Source: Pogonophryne albipinna | Taxonomy: Eukaryota; Chordata; Actinopteri; Perciformes; Artedidraconidae | Reading direction: 5' to 3' | DNA length: 64,000 bases | NCBI GenBank assembly: GCA_028583405.1 | Contig: JAPTMU010000091.1 | Coordinates: forward strand, 309,401 to 373,400 | Shown here: positions 54,011 through 64,000 of the stretch, in pieces | Position numbering within the stretch: the stretch's first letter is position 1 | Layout: every line of letters starts with the position of its first letter | Program-made: the position numbers and the translations under genes | Notes under the pieces: model-generated | The model's input: the letters and a program-made list of their open reading frames with translations, nothing else | Databases searched by the model: none | Told to the model about the DNA's origin: nothing

Positions 54011-55479
54011 AACCCAGTCTCACGGAATTTCGTGTTATAGTCACGACATTTAACCTAATGATTTGTTTTCACCAACAAGATTTCCCCCTTTTTTTCGTGT
54101 CACACAGAACGATTTTAAAAGCAATGCATTTTCTATTGGTAGCAGAGGTTGCACGCTCGGGGACTGTTAGCGCCGTGTTATGCATGCCCACTGCACCTCG
54201 CGGGAGCGTGCACAGCGTAAAGCAAATACTCAGACATTTCAATGATCTGTTCGACAAAGTTAGGTTTGGAAACGGTATAATTTCCTTTTGGGCGGGCATA
54301 ACACGGCATAACACCGGCGCCTCGCTGCGGGGAAACTGTGGCGCTGTTCTGAGTTTGTTCTAATCCGTCAAAAAAGGCTTTCAGATTTTTCCGTCATTGT
54401 TAAAAAAAATCCGTCATAGACGGAAAATATTCGGTTAACGCGACCTCTGATTGGTAGTGTGTTTCGTGCCTGCAACACCTCTTTTTGTACGGTCGGGTCC
54501 TGGAAGACCGGAAGCTGTGTGGTTCATAAAAACATGTTCTTACTCAATATCAAGCCACGATTATTGCTTTTATTTTAAATCGTATAATTTCTGACTTTTT
54601 TTGCCGCCTGTGAGGAAAATAAATGGGGCTCAGAGCCTCAGGATACTGAAATCTGTATTTTTTTAATATTTTTTTCCTTCTAATTTGTTATTCTTTTCTA
54701 AATAACACACTGTTATTTACTCAACAATAACACAGATTTATCCTTGTTTTTATTTATTGGTTTAATTCCATAATCTGGGGCTTTTTTGACGTTCGTCAGG
54801 AACTGAATTTCAAAATAAAGTCCTAAATAATACCGGAAACAGATTTAGGACTTTTTGAAAATCCTCAGCGTTGATTGGACGTTTTAGTCACAATGCACGT
54901 TGGGATATGGTGTTTATACACACATTTATTTTGTGTCAGAAAGCACGATTTTCAAAGTAATGCATTTCAATTGGAAAAATTGTTCGTGTCTCGGGAAGCC
55001 GGAAGCTGTATTATTTTCTAATGTTATTTTATTTAACCATAACGGGTACTTTACATAACATTGAGTCAAACGTATCCTTGTTTTGTTTATGCTAAATTGT
55101 TATTGTCGATCAATTGTCCATTTTATTTATTAAGGTTTAAGATATCATTAGTCTTTTTTTATTATTATCATGATAGTTTAAACTTTTCTGCATTTTATAA
55201 GGCAATTTAGACTTTTTTGTCTGTAGGCTACTTAGGTTATTAAAGAGTTATCGTGTCAAAATATAGGAAATATATCAATATTTTTTTGTATAATCGGTAC
55301 AGGAAATGACATAATTCAGAGCACCACCTATTGGCCAAAGACCGCTACCACCGTCATTGCGATCCATCCTCTGACAAGGTAAGTTGTATCACTAAAGTCT
55401 GATGCATGTTTTGCTTAGATTTAATAATTGGGGCTTTTTTTTAGCCTTTACTTGCATGGCTCATACATAAGAGCAACTG
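54011..55479. other. Repeat-derived, AT-rich, no gene
   Basis: Starts with acccagtctcacggaatttcgtg, a phrase like the end of a fish MITE. Contains gcctcgctgcggggaaactg (54318, cf. 34630 and 42575) and ttcttactcaatatcaagcca (54540, cf. 29980). The rest is AT-rich with no supported coding sequence. Confidence 0.4.
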
Positions 55480-55757
55480 TTCTAAGTCTGAGAAATGGCC
55501 GGTAGACAGAGAGCTTTGCCTTCTGGCTCAGCTCCCTTTTCGTCACAACGGTGGAGAAGCATCACTCCCGCTGCTCCGATTCTCCGGCCCATCTCACGCT
55601 CCATTGTTCCCACTCGAGAACAAGACCCCGAGATACTTGAACTCCTTCACTTGGGGTAAGGATTCATTCCCTACTTGGAGTGGACAGTCCATCGGTTTCC
55701 TGCTGAGAACCATGGCCTCAGATTTGGAGGTGCTGATCCTCATCCCAGCCGTCATTA
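55480..55757 (-). pseudogene. Non-LTR reverse transcriptase fragment
   Basis: On the minus strand, from 55757, the frame reads AGMRISTSKSEAMVLSRKPM, CPLQVGNESLPQVKEFKYLG and VLFSS, a segment of the reverse transcriptase C-terminal side very common in fish genomes. It then becomes frame-shifted. Both ends are lost. The LINE clade is not certain from so short a piece. Confidence 0.7.
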
Positions 55758-56101
55758 TGGGGATATACATTTAATTTAAATTCATGATAGAAAGACATTT
55801 GACGACAGTATGTTGGAATTCTGTATTCATTTTTCAGCTTGATAATAGACAGGTAGAAGCCGTATTGCCAGGTGCAATCGATGGGATTTCTGCACACGAT
55901 CCAAGCAGAGAATGACGTACCTTACACGACGCGTCTATCGTTTTTCCAACCCAGTCTAGATTTAACCACGCCCACTTCCGCATTACGCAGGCATCGACGT
56001 AGCTCTACCCGACAGCGGCATAGACGTCATCTTCGGCAGTTATAGCGGTCGCGGTAAAGCAGGAGTCCTGAGATTGTATTACTGGTGTTTTATCATCTAT
56101 A
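55758..56101. other. No gene seen
   Basis: Unassigned sequence with ccaacccagtctagattta (55947) and a GC-richer end (gacagcggcatagacgtcatc). It may be part of the LTR-like unit that follows. Confidence 0.35.
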
Positions 56102-56290
56102 AATAGCCTGTGTGTATCCTCAGATGTCGTTTTCAGGACAAACAAAAGACGTTTTAAATATCTTATCAGAATAGCCTGTGTGTATCCTCAGATGTCGTTT
56201 TCAGGACAAACAAAAGACGTTTTAAATATCTTATCAGAATAGCCTGTGTGTATCCTCAAATGTCGTTTTCAGGACAAACAAAAGACGATA
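56102..56290. repeat. 68-bp tandem repeat, 2.7 copies
   Basis: Units start at 56102, 56170 and 56238 (aatagcctgtgtgtatcctc ... acaaaagacgttttaaatat). The first two are identical or nearly so, and the third has one change and is incomplete. Directly repeated enhancer-like blocks of this size are typical of retroviral U3 regions, and an LTR-like R-U5 follows 0.7 kb downstream. Confidence 0.85.
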
Positions 56291-56779
56291 CACACATGTA
56301 TTCATTTATAAACATATATATATAAACACACATGTATTTATTCATTTATACACACAGATGTATTCATTCATGTATACTAAAGCAAACAGATATTGTTCTA
56401 AACTGTATTAAAGTAAACAGGTATTATCTTGAACTGTATTGAAGTGAACATGTATTATTTAGGACTGTTTTAAAGTAATCCTATATATATAAACGTTCTT
56501 ACCTACACTCACTGACCCAGATATCAGCACACACACACATACACTTCCCCCCCCACCAGCACACACACACATGCACATGTTCTTATTCAAGGTTCTTCCT
56601 GGGGCCAGTATAATCTCAAGCACCAATATATCTGTGTACAATGTTTGATACTAATATATCTGTGTACAATGTTTGATTGTTTGGGAAAGAATAGTTTGTG
56701 TGAAATCTTCCCTGGGAAAGTAAAGGAGTGAAGTTAGGTGGAAGATAAAAAGTGATTCTGACCTTGACTAGTTCCGAGG

Positions 56780-57120
56780 CTCTCACGCTTCACTTAGGAG
56801 TAAAATGGGATGGAAGAGCCGACCCACATCTCCGCCCCAAACATGTCCATATATACTGATGTTTATTCATGCAAAAGGCCCCCTGTTTCTGACTAGCTGG
56901 TCCCGATACCTGTATCGCACGGCAGTAGAGCGGGGAGCCCGGAGTGCTCTGTTACAGGGCACTCTGTATTTCATATTGTGTTTTTTACCATTAAAATCTG
57001 ATTATTGTTATAACTTTTATGCCGGTGTTTTGAACTTCTTCTCTTATTAATCTGACCAGGCTCATCTAACGGACGGCGCGGAGCAGAGGTGGGCTTTAAG
57101 CCACCACTACTGTGTTTGTT
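56780..57120 (+). other. LTR-like R/U5 segment
   Basis: Contains accattaaaatctgattattg (ATTAAA signal at about 56990) and gacggcgcggagcagaggt (about 57073), in the same order and spacing as 10355-10460. It borders truncated exon 1 of integrase copy 3. No primer-binding site or gag/pol was recognised. Confidence 0.35.
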
Positions 57121-57127
57121 CCAACAC

Positions 57128-58990
57128 TCCATAGCATTTATCCTGAAGGCTTATCAAGCCATTAGGTTTGAGATTAAGAGAAGAGCTGAGACGTTCAGGA
57201 TTAAAGGTAAGTGTGTATTGACTTCAGAACATCTGCTATGATAACACAATGAATATATAATTATGACATTTCAATACCAGATAGGGAGCTGCATTACATA
57301 TGCAGGAGAAAAAGGGACATGGCTGAGCACCTCGCCAAAGTGGTGTGATCAACAGAAGAAGCCCGCAAGCTCTTTGACGAGTTTCACTGCAGCCAATTGG
57401 GAGGACACTATGCATTAGAAAAAACACATGGTGCCATCATTCAAAGATTTGATTGGCCTGGCATGGTGGAAGATATCCGCAAGTGGGTGAGTTATGAAAT
57501 AATGAGGTAAACTACACATTATGCTACAAAAGTGGAGCACAAAAAGTGTATGGTGTGTTTTTTTTCTTTTCCAGATTGCTCAGTGTCCCCAGAGCCAACC
57601 CAAGAGGGCAAGCATCAAAGAAAAGAGAGAGTACACTCCTATTGAGGTACAAGGAAACAATTCCAGCCGGTTTCAGCTTTCGAACATGTGAACTGTGGTT
57701 TACTGAAATGCACATTTGTTGTTTTTCTTCTCAGGTAACAGAGCCTCTGGAGCTGGTTGGCATGGACCTAGTGGGTAAACTCACAGTAACCGATGGTTTC
57801 AATCAAAACGTGTCGTGGTTGATTATTTCACCAAATGGGCAGAGGCATACCCACTTAAAAATAAAACAGCAGATGAGGTGACCAAGTGTATTCTTGATTT
57901 CTTTTACAAATTTGGTGCACGAAAAGACTGCTAACAGATCAAGGCGGGGAATTCTGTAATAAGGTACTACTTTGAAGCATTATGACTCCCCATTATGTAA
58001 CTGTGCTAACTTTTTAGTGTGAATGCAAAATTCTTACATCATTTTCTGCAGGAAATGCATTTGATGGTTTCATGTTTGTCTCAATGTTTCCTTCAAGGTC
58101 AACTATAGCCTTTGTGAGAGGCTGGGCATAGAAAGAAGCCTGTGTTCCCCGTATCATCCACAGACGAATGGGCTTGTGGAAAAATTGAACGGAACAATAC
58201 GGAGGTATGTTAATTAATAGAAATAACATTATTGTTCCTACATTAAGAGTAATCAGAAATGATACCTACATAAAACAACTAGAGTACAGAAATGGGTTGC
58301 TTTATCATTTATTAGAAACCATTTTGTCTTCTACCTTCTTGTGTCTGTACTTTACCTGAATGTAGGTCCCTGAACAAACTGGTGGCGGGTGAGCCCAAAC
58401 GTTGGGACCAATTCCTTCAGTCCACCATGTTTAGTCTGAGAACAAAGACTCAGCTGACAACAAAGTTCAGTCCATACTTCTTGATGTTCGGGAGGGAGGC
58501 GAGGTACCCATCAGAGGTGCCCAAGGAGTACAAAGTAAGATCGGGTTATTCTCTCATCCTGTAGCATTTTTTTTATTTCAAACATCTATGTTCTCCACAT
58601 TCTAACTGTTTTCTGTGGCAGATAACAGAAGACAAAGTCCAAAGGATGGTGGAAAAGGAGGGTATCTGGGGGAACTTAAAAAACAGGAGGCCGTTTTCAA
58701 GATAAGAAAAAAAAAGGCTGAATCAGAGGCGGACATGCTGGGACCGGACAGGGTTGTGAACATTGAGGGGAGAATTGCTGGAATTCTTTCAGAAAAGGGA
58801 AAGAAGAGCATGAAATTCAACATTGACCATCTCGCACACTATGTCGAGCCAGAGGAGAGGATCCTTGCTACATTGAACAAGTTGTTTGATGCTTCTCCTC
58901 TGGCTGATCCTCTGACATCCCAAACCCTGGCTCAATCAAGTCAGTGCAAGGCAGAAGGAGCATCTTCTGATGTGGAGACTTGTACGTAAA
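57128..58990 (+). pseudogene. Gypsy/GIN1-like integrase gene, copy 3 (exon 1 truncated)
   Basis: Exon 1 survives only as its 3' part (57128-57207), cut by the LTR-like segment. Exons 57281-57486 (FDEFHCSQLGGHYALEKTHG), 57575-57646, 57735-57963, 58098-58204, 58366-58534 and 58622-58990 follow the order of copy 2. The first catalytic Asp is present (GMDLVGKL) and so is YHPQTNGLVEKLNG. Lesions: a stop in exon 2 at about 57347 (TGA), the 4-base deletion at about 57805 and the 1-base deletion at about 57919 shared with copy 2, and a frameshift in the last exon near 58665. The donor after exon 3 is a proper GT here. The tail reads KFNIDHLAHYVEPEER, matching the end of copy 1. Confidence 0.75.
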
Positions 58991-59379
58991 CTATCACCAA
59001 GTATGCATTTCATTAATAACTAACATGCCTTATCTTTTTTATTTTTTACAGTAATCCGAGTACAAAAAGTACATCGGGATAAAAAGATACTGTTGTATTT
59101 ATTTTAAGTTATTCATTTGACGCTTCCTCCCTTCTCAGCTCTTCTCGAGCATGGTCTGCGTTTTATTTCGGAGGCATCGGATTGTACCTGGCACGCTCAA
59201 TCAGTTGGTGAATTTGAGTGGATTTTCTTGTCTAAATCCAGATTATATCTTCTTAGACGTCCACGCACACTTTGCAGGCCTGTAGAAGCATGCGGCAGCA
59301 GTGGCGACGAATGGCTTGCCTTTCCTAGGGAAATGCCATGCCTGGTTTTTGTTGAATGTGAGATATGAGTGTGTGAGCG
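58991..59379. other. 3' flank of integrase copy 3
   Basis: The phrase taaaaagatactgttgtattta at about 59080 is shared with copy 2. A frame at 59117-59368 (GLRFISEASDCTWHAQSVGE) is open but unrecognised and probably part of the following LINE or chance. Confidence 0.35.
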
Positions 59380-60537
59380 CAAGACAAGTGTGGAAGCAAC
59401 CAATCTTCCTAAATCCAAGGATTGTGAAGGAGCAAAAGTCTATCTTCAATTTGCCTATGTAGAGGGCGGGGTTCAGAGTTGTGAGGGATTTAGTGTATGA
59501 GTATGTTCCAGGTGTTACGAGGACACAGGTGATAGAGGAAGGGATTGATTAATGGGGTTAGGGACAGCAGAGAATATATTAGACAGTATAAAGGAGGGAA
59601 ATGATTAAGAGTGAGAATGTGGGAAGTGATGTTGAGTTATATGTGGGTGATGATCAAACAATGATCAAACTGGGGGATATAAATACCAAAAGGATAAATA
59701 AAATCTTGAGAAAACAGAATGTGAGAAGACCGGCAGCAGAAAGAGTATGGGGAAAAGTGGTGAATGGGATAGATGTGAAAAAGATATGGATGCATTTGAG
59801 AGTGAAAGGCAATAGTGTGGAGTGTGAGCAATTTGATTTCCTGTTAAAGCACAACAGGATCTTTAATAATTTAGTGATAAGTATGTTTGATAGTGAGGTG
59901 AAGAAAGAATGTGATGTAGGGTGGGAGTGTTGAATGCAGTCAATTAAGGGTCTTTTTTGTCAGAATAAAATAAATGATAGGAAGATGTTGGAATGAAAGG
60001 TTGATAAAGTCAATGGACTGGAATGAGTTATGGCTGTTTGGTATGAGTGAGTGCAAGGTTAGTCTCCTGAATTTCAGTTTGAGTCATGCGGTTAAATTAA
60101 GGAGAAACATTGCACACTATGAGGGGAGGTTGGAAGATGTATGGGACAACATATTCAGAAATGTATGTTTATTTCCTCCACACAAATTCAATGCATTATC
60201 CTTTCCATAAATAATATTATTAACATTATGAATGAAAAGGACGATAAAAAGAGACATTGGACTGTTATCCCTGTACATGGAAAAGGAGGTTTTTGTGGAA
60301 GGGTGCTCATTAATTGAAATGAATGATGGAAGCTAAGGTTTCATTTTGAAATATGATGATTGTGTGATGTTTTGTATTGTTTTTCCCTATACTTTTAGGA
60401 GGTAGGATTACTATGATGTCCATTTGTTTGGGCTCGATTGAAAGGCCATGGAGTTCCTTTCTTTGAGGGCTCTTTTATGTTAATATGGTATACAAATGTA
60501 AATTGTGTATTTTTATAATAAAATATTTTTAAAAAAG
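59380..60537 (+). mobile_element. L1/Tx1-type LINE, 3' end with AT-rich tail
   Basis: Frames read QVWKQPIFLNPRIVKEQKSI, RDLVYEYVPGVTRTQVIEEG, then TKRINKILRKQNVRRPAAER and FDFLLKHNRIFNN, and, shifted, SMDWNELWLFGMSE. This is the C-terminal region of an L1/Tx1-like ORF2. The 3' end is ataataaaatatttttaaaa at about 60515-60537. It is 5'-truncated, and there are several stops. Confidence 0.55.
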
Positions 60538-60540
60538 GGA

Positions 60541-60785
60541 GTGCGGACGTCTTTCAACCAGAAGGTTGTGGGTTCGATCCCAGCCCGTGCAGCCAACATG
60601 TCGATGTATCCTTGGGCAAGATACTGAACCCTGAGTTGCTCCCGATGGCCAACGGTGTGTGAATGTTAGGTCCTAGAGTAAGGTGCACTGCTCTGTGTGA
60701 ATGGGTGAATGACATGTAGTATGTAAAGCGCCTTTAGGGGTCGTAAAGACTGGATAAAGCGCTATATAAGTACAGTCCATTTATT
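60541..60785 (+). mobile_element. tRNA-derived SINE
   Basis: An RNA polymerase III B-box-like word lies at 60569-60580 (gtgggttcgatccc). A body follows with ggccaacggtgtgtgaatg and a LINE-type 3' tail, aaagcgctatataagtaca gtccattta. The A box region is degraded or truncated. SINEs with this tail borrow the retrotransposition machinery of a LINE partner. Confidence 0.75.
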
Positions 60786-60816
60786 AGTATTATTGTGTGT
60801 TTTTTTAAATATGCAG

Positions 60817-61202
60817 TCTTCCACAACACATCTGCCTTTGGAGGATGGTGTGATTTCCACCAATGCTGTCTGTCTGGTAAGTTTCATATGGTCTAATAAG
60901 TATACTATCAATGATGTTGATTTGGATGATTTTAATTGTTGTCTTAGAACCACAATAGAGGTATTTCAAATCATGTCCTGATAATATGACACGGTGTGTT
61001 ACTTATTTTATGTTCTTAGGATATTCAACAAGCTATTAGAGATCGGTGCAACAAGACCACAGCAGCCAAGGACACCAACGACCTGATGCATGGTCTGAAC
61101 ACCATACGGGTTAAGGCTGCTCACAGCGTGACTGGGCTTGGGTCATCAAGCAGGGGGGAGACACGACCATCCCTTCCTTCTGCTGAACTCACAAAGAGTG
61201 TT
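60817..61202 (+). CDS. Two exons of an unrecognised protein
   Basis: Exon 60817-60876 reads SSTTHLPLEDGVISTNAVCL to a GT donor. Exon 61020-61202 reads DIQQA IRDRCNKTTAAKDT, DLMHGLNTIRVKAAHSVTGL and ends at a GT donor. The two join in phase 0 with no stop. No upstream start was found, and part of the second exon is duplicated at 61427-61493. It may be the dimerisation part of a MYB/SANT-type accessory gene like that at 61566, but this is a guess. Confidence 0.35.
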
Positions 61203-61493
61203 TGTAAGTAATTATTGTATTTTATTATTGTCAGTTTTGTGCAGTCTGTTAAAGCAGGGGTTCCCAAAGTGGGGGAGATGATTTCAGAATCCTCTTCATG
61301 TGACCCCTGAGTTTTGTTTTAAAAAAAAGATATTTATCAATTATTATTATTAATAATAACGCGTGCATCGAAATGTTTTATTATGTAAGTCTGTTTAATA
61401 GGTAAGCGGGACAAATAAAGGATGGCTTGGGTCATCTAGCAGGGGGGAGACACGACCATCACTTCCTTCTGCTGAACTTAAAAAGATTGTTTG
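61137..61493 (+). repeat. 70-bp direct repeat (61137-61206 and 61427-61493) around a hAT fragment
   Basis: cttgggtcatcaagcaggggggagacacgaccatc ... gtttgt occurs twice with few changes, 290 bases apart. Between the copies lies CAGGGGTTCCCAAAGTGGGG at about 61256, a hAT end, followed by AT-rich sequence. A 70-bp duplication is far longer than a transposon target duplication. Confidence 0.75.
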
Positions 61494-61499
61494 TCGGTG

Positions 61500-61860
61500 C
61501 TTCTGGCGATTTACTCGGAGGACGGGACCCAGCAGCTTCTACTGAAGGCAGTTTCCAACTGCTAAATGTACGAGCGTTGTTCGGTAAAGTTAGCCGACAT
61601 GGGAATCTTCCACAGCGCAAACTCATGCCGGGACAAAATAAAGAAACTGAAGCAGGACTACAAAAAAATAAAAGACCATAACAACAAGAGTGGTAACGGC
61701 CGGAAGACCAGTAAATGGTATGATCGATTGGATGCTCTGCTCGGCCACAGACCCTCATTCTCCGGCACAGCATCGACCATCGATTCGGGCGCGCTGGTGT
61801 GGGAGGCCGCTGAAACGGCGGATTCAGTGGCCTGTGAATTGTACGACGACGACGAAGGTA
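61500..61860 (+). pseudogene. MYB/SANT-like DNA-binding exon
   Basis: The frame from 61566 reads MYERCSVKLADMGIFHSANS, CRDKIKKLKQDYKKIKDHNN, RKTSKWYDRLDALLGHRPS. These are helices 2 and 3 of a Myb_DNA-bind_4-type trihelix domain, followed by an acidic segment (ELYDDDE) and a GT donor at about 61858. Upstream, 61500-61563 (EDGTQQLLLKAVSN) may be the first helix but is separated by a stop. Proteins of this kind are transposon accessory factors in fish. Confidence 0.6.
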
Positions 61861-61978
61861 AAATAAAATACATGCACTGCACTGTTTTAATCTGCACAAT
61901 ACTGGTCTCAGATGTACTTTTATTTGCTCAGTAGATCGAGCTAGCCATGCTAGGCTGAACTGGCTAACAGTGTTAGCT

Positions 61979-64000
61979 AGTGATGTTACGTATTGCGCCG
62001 AGGCTTCGGAGCGTGTGTCGAGTAATCCCCGAAGCTTTTTGTGACGCCTGTTTCGAGGCTTGTATCGTTTTGGGCCAGTGACGTCATCGATGACAAACGA
62101 AGCCTCGCTGCCTGTCGATACCACGTGACTGCTTCAGGAAGCGCTTCAGATCTTGGCGCGAGCTTCTGACAGATACAAACCCATGGGATTCGATTCAAGA
62201 TGTGTGAACCTTGTGATAGAGGAGAACACTTGTCGTTTGCCAGTTTTGGTTGTACGATATTTTTGCAACTCGTTAGAATGGAGCCAGCAAAGAAGAGAAG
62301 GACTTCCCCTGTGTGGGAACACTTTGATCTGATTTCTCCCAATAAGGTAGGTTGCATACATAGTATATTACAACAGATGTATTATGTTAGATTTTGTATG
62401 GTTCATTTTTTTAATTTAATTTTTCTATTTCATTCAAAGGTGAAGTGTTTATTGTGCTCCAGGGAACTGGGTTACAATAGCAATACTTCATCCATGCTAA
62501 GGCATTATCGTGCCATACATGAGATCAAGGAGGGACATGGAGGTGGACCTGCTCAAGGTTTGTCATTTAATATTTAGGAATAATATATTTTATAATGTAA
62601 CCATGTTAACTTCACTTTATCATGCAAATAAAAGAAAGTTACAAGATAATCATTCTTAACACAGCTTCCCTTCCCCCCCCCCAGCTAGGCCTACCAGAAA
62701 ACAGGATCTGGATGAGGCCTTGGTCAACCTGATTGTGAAGGATACACAGCCCTTCAGTGTTGTGGAGGATGTGGGATTTAGGGCATTTGTGGCCTTATTG
62801 GATCCAAACTATGTCATCCCCACACGGCAGGTGTGTAAGACTTCATGTATAGAGCAAAACTGTTTCTTTTTTCATGGCATTTGACAATTAACCAGTGATT
62901 TCCCCTCTTTTAGGCTGTTAAGGCTATGGTGGATGTCAAGTATGTTCTAGAAAGGAACAAGGCCATAGCTGACATGCAGAAGATTGCTGCAGTGAGTTTG
63001 ACCTCTGACATGTGGACGTCCATCAATATGGATGCCTATCTGGCTGTAACCTGCCACTTTGTTGACGATAGCACATGTCTTAATTGTGTGTTGTTAGGAG
63101 TGCAACAATTTCCCCAAACACACACTGCTGAAAACCTGGCCAGAGTGAAAGCGTCCCTCATGGAGGAATGGGGAATCACAGACAAGGTCACTTGCCTTGT
63201 GACGGATGGTGCAGCCAATATGATTTCCTGTGGCAGAGAATTAAAGCTACGTCATGCAATATGCATTGCACATACACTAAATTTGATTGTCAAAAAATCT
63301 CTCGACATGACCCCTGTGCTGTGTGACATTCGGGCCAAGTCAAGAAAACTGGTGGGATATTTCAGGAGCAGCACCCTTGCTAAGGTATGTGCTTTGACCT
63401 TTCTTACATTGGTTAATAATGAATAATCATAATGCTATGTTTATGTTACTGCTACTTTGACAATTAAATACATTTTTAATTTTGTGTTAAAGGAGAATCT
63501 TGTATCAGTGCAAAGGCAATTGGGAAGGCCCACACTGAAGCTCCTGCAAGAGGTGGAGACCCGCTGGAACAGCACTTATCACATGCTGCAACATCTGGTG
63601 GACCTCAGAGAACCAGTTGGTGCGGCATTAGCCAGTTTGAACACGGAAATCACCACACTGACCTCTGCTGAGTTCAACACCATAAGTGGGTGCCTCTCTC
63701 TGCTGTCTGGATTCAATGATGCCACCATTGAGCTTTCTGAGGAGAAAAAATTATCTGGTTCCAAGGTTGTGCCCCTCCTCAAAATGCTGGAGCAAATGCT
63801 TCAAGAGGAGATGGCAAAAACCGCAGTAGCAGTGGCCAAAGAAATGGGAGAACATCTATTAAGGCAGCTAAGAGAGAGGCTCCACACACCATTCAATGAA
63901 CATAATGTCATTGGCAACACTACTGGACCCCAGGTTCAAACTGATCGGATTTTTTAGCCCTTTAAAAGCTGCAGAAGCCACAAAAAGGCTTGTGACTGAA
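61979..64000 (+). CDS. BED-finger hAT transposase gene, runs off the window
   Basis: Exons in phase: 62278-62346 (MEPAKKRRTSPVWEHFDLIS), 62440-62557, 62685-62830, 62914-63384 and 63493 to the window end. The BED zinc finger spans exons 1-2 (VWEHF ... VKCLLCSRELGY ... MLRHYRAIHE; Cys2His2). The RNase H-like core has SLTSDMWTSINMDAYLAVTC (first Asp) and KVTCLVTDGAANMISCGREL (second Asp), then the RLRHAICIAHTLNLIVKKS-type region and EVETRWNSTYHMLQHLVDL. Residues read ZBED-like, as in hAT-Ac transposases. One frameshift near 63905 precedes a clean continuation (LATLLDPRFK), so this copy is slightly damaged. The region 61979-62170 (tagtgatgttacgtattgcg, gcttcggagc, cgaagcttt) is probably the element's 5' end with subterminal repeats. 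The Glu of the catalytic triad lies beyond the window. Confidence 0.8.

Noticed and set aside
56102..56290. CRISPR-like appearance of the 68-bp direct repeats
   Set aside because: Repeats are contiguous with no unique spacers, and the context is vertebrate with LTR-like sequence downstream.
42863..58990. Integrase genes as parts of a complete gypsy retrotransposon or retrovirus
   Set aside because: No gag, protease or reverse transcriptase was found near any copy, and all copies have introns at the same sites.
60541..60785. tRNA gene suggested by the gttcgatccc B box
   Set aside because: No cloverleaf or matching A box. The LINE-type 3' tail shows that it is a tRNA-derived SINE.
61566..62124. 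A 221-codon minus-strand frame antisense to the MYB/SANT exon
   Set aside because: The plus strand carries the recognisable trihelix motif. The antisense frame has no domain and crosses the hAT 5' end.

Overview
This window is repeat-rich vertebrate DNA, almost certainly from a ray-finned (teleost) fish. It has intron-containing genes with GT-AG splice sites and long (TG)n microsatellites. It also has a mobile-element set typical of teleosts: L2-type and L1/Tx1-type LINEs, DIRS, a Helitron of the OTU-bearing Helentron kind, hAT, Harbinger, several TTAA-target elements, a tRNA-derived SINE and intron-bearing gypsy-type integrase genes. I recognise no housekeeping gene, rRNA, tRNA gene or CRISPR array. 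The best candidates for host genes are a seven-exon gene of unknown function (893-3914) and a SAMD3-like gene (4821-6944). Most other coding sequence belongs to, or was carried in by, mobile elements.

Layout. 0-7 kb: a dispersed repeat, the unknown seven-exon gene, and the SAMD3-like gene with lesions. 7-13 kb: a TTAA-target element with a 429-bp element nested in it, then an L2-like LINE split by two later DNA transposons whose target duplications are still readable. 13-18.5 kb: a DIRS reverse transcriptase relic, the 5' half of a large zinc-knuckle/DUF6729-type transposon, a Harbinger-associated MYB-like gene and a Ulp1/C48 protease fragment. 18.8-27.3 kb: a degraded Helentron (THAP-like exon, two C76-like domains, OTU domain, Helitron N-terminal domain). 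It is interrupted first by an almost complete endogenous circovirus (about 23260-25105) and then by an uninterrupted L2 LINE on the minus strand. 27.7-37.2 kb: a second SAMD3-like fragment, an unknown two-exon gene, hAT and TTAA elements, and the 3' half of the DUF6729-type transposon, itself broken by a 2.1-kb TTAA element and a LINE tail. 37.7-39 kb: a MADF-BESS gene. 39.5-41 and 48.6-53.3 kb: blocks of a ~0.78-kb satellite with two alternating subtypes. 42.8-46.1 and 57.1-59 kb: three copies of a multi-exon gypsy/GIN1-like integrase gene. 46.6-47.7 kb: an endogenous nucleoprotein-like gene that looks derived from a negative-strand RNA virus (chuvirus-like, tentative). 59.4-64 kb: an L1/Tx1 LINE tail, a SINE, a MYB/SANT exon, and an intron-containing BED-finger hAT transposase running off the window end.

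The most notable system is the nested stack at 18.8-27.3 kb: a rolling-circle transposon whose coding region holds a circularly permuted copy of a rolling-circle DNA virus, and separately a younger LINE. Lesion counts give a relative order: the Helentron has many frameshifts, the circovirus rep has one frameshift and three stops, and the LINE open frame has none. A second notable system is the integrase family, in which two copies share the same two deletions and so descend from an already broken ancestor.

All family names come from reading translated motifs by eye. No database search was possible.
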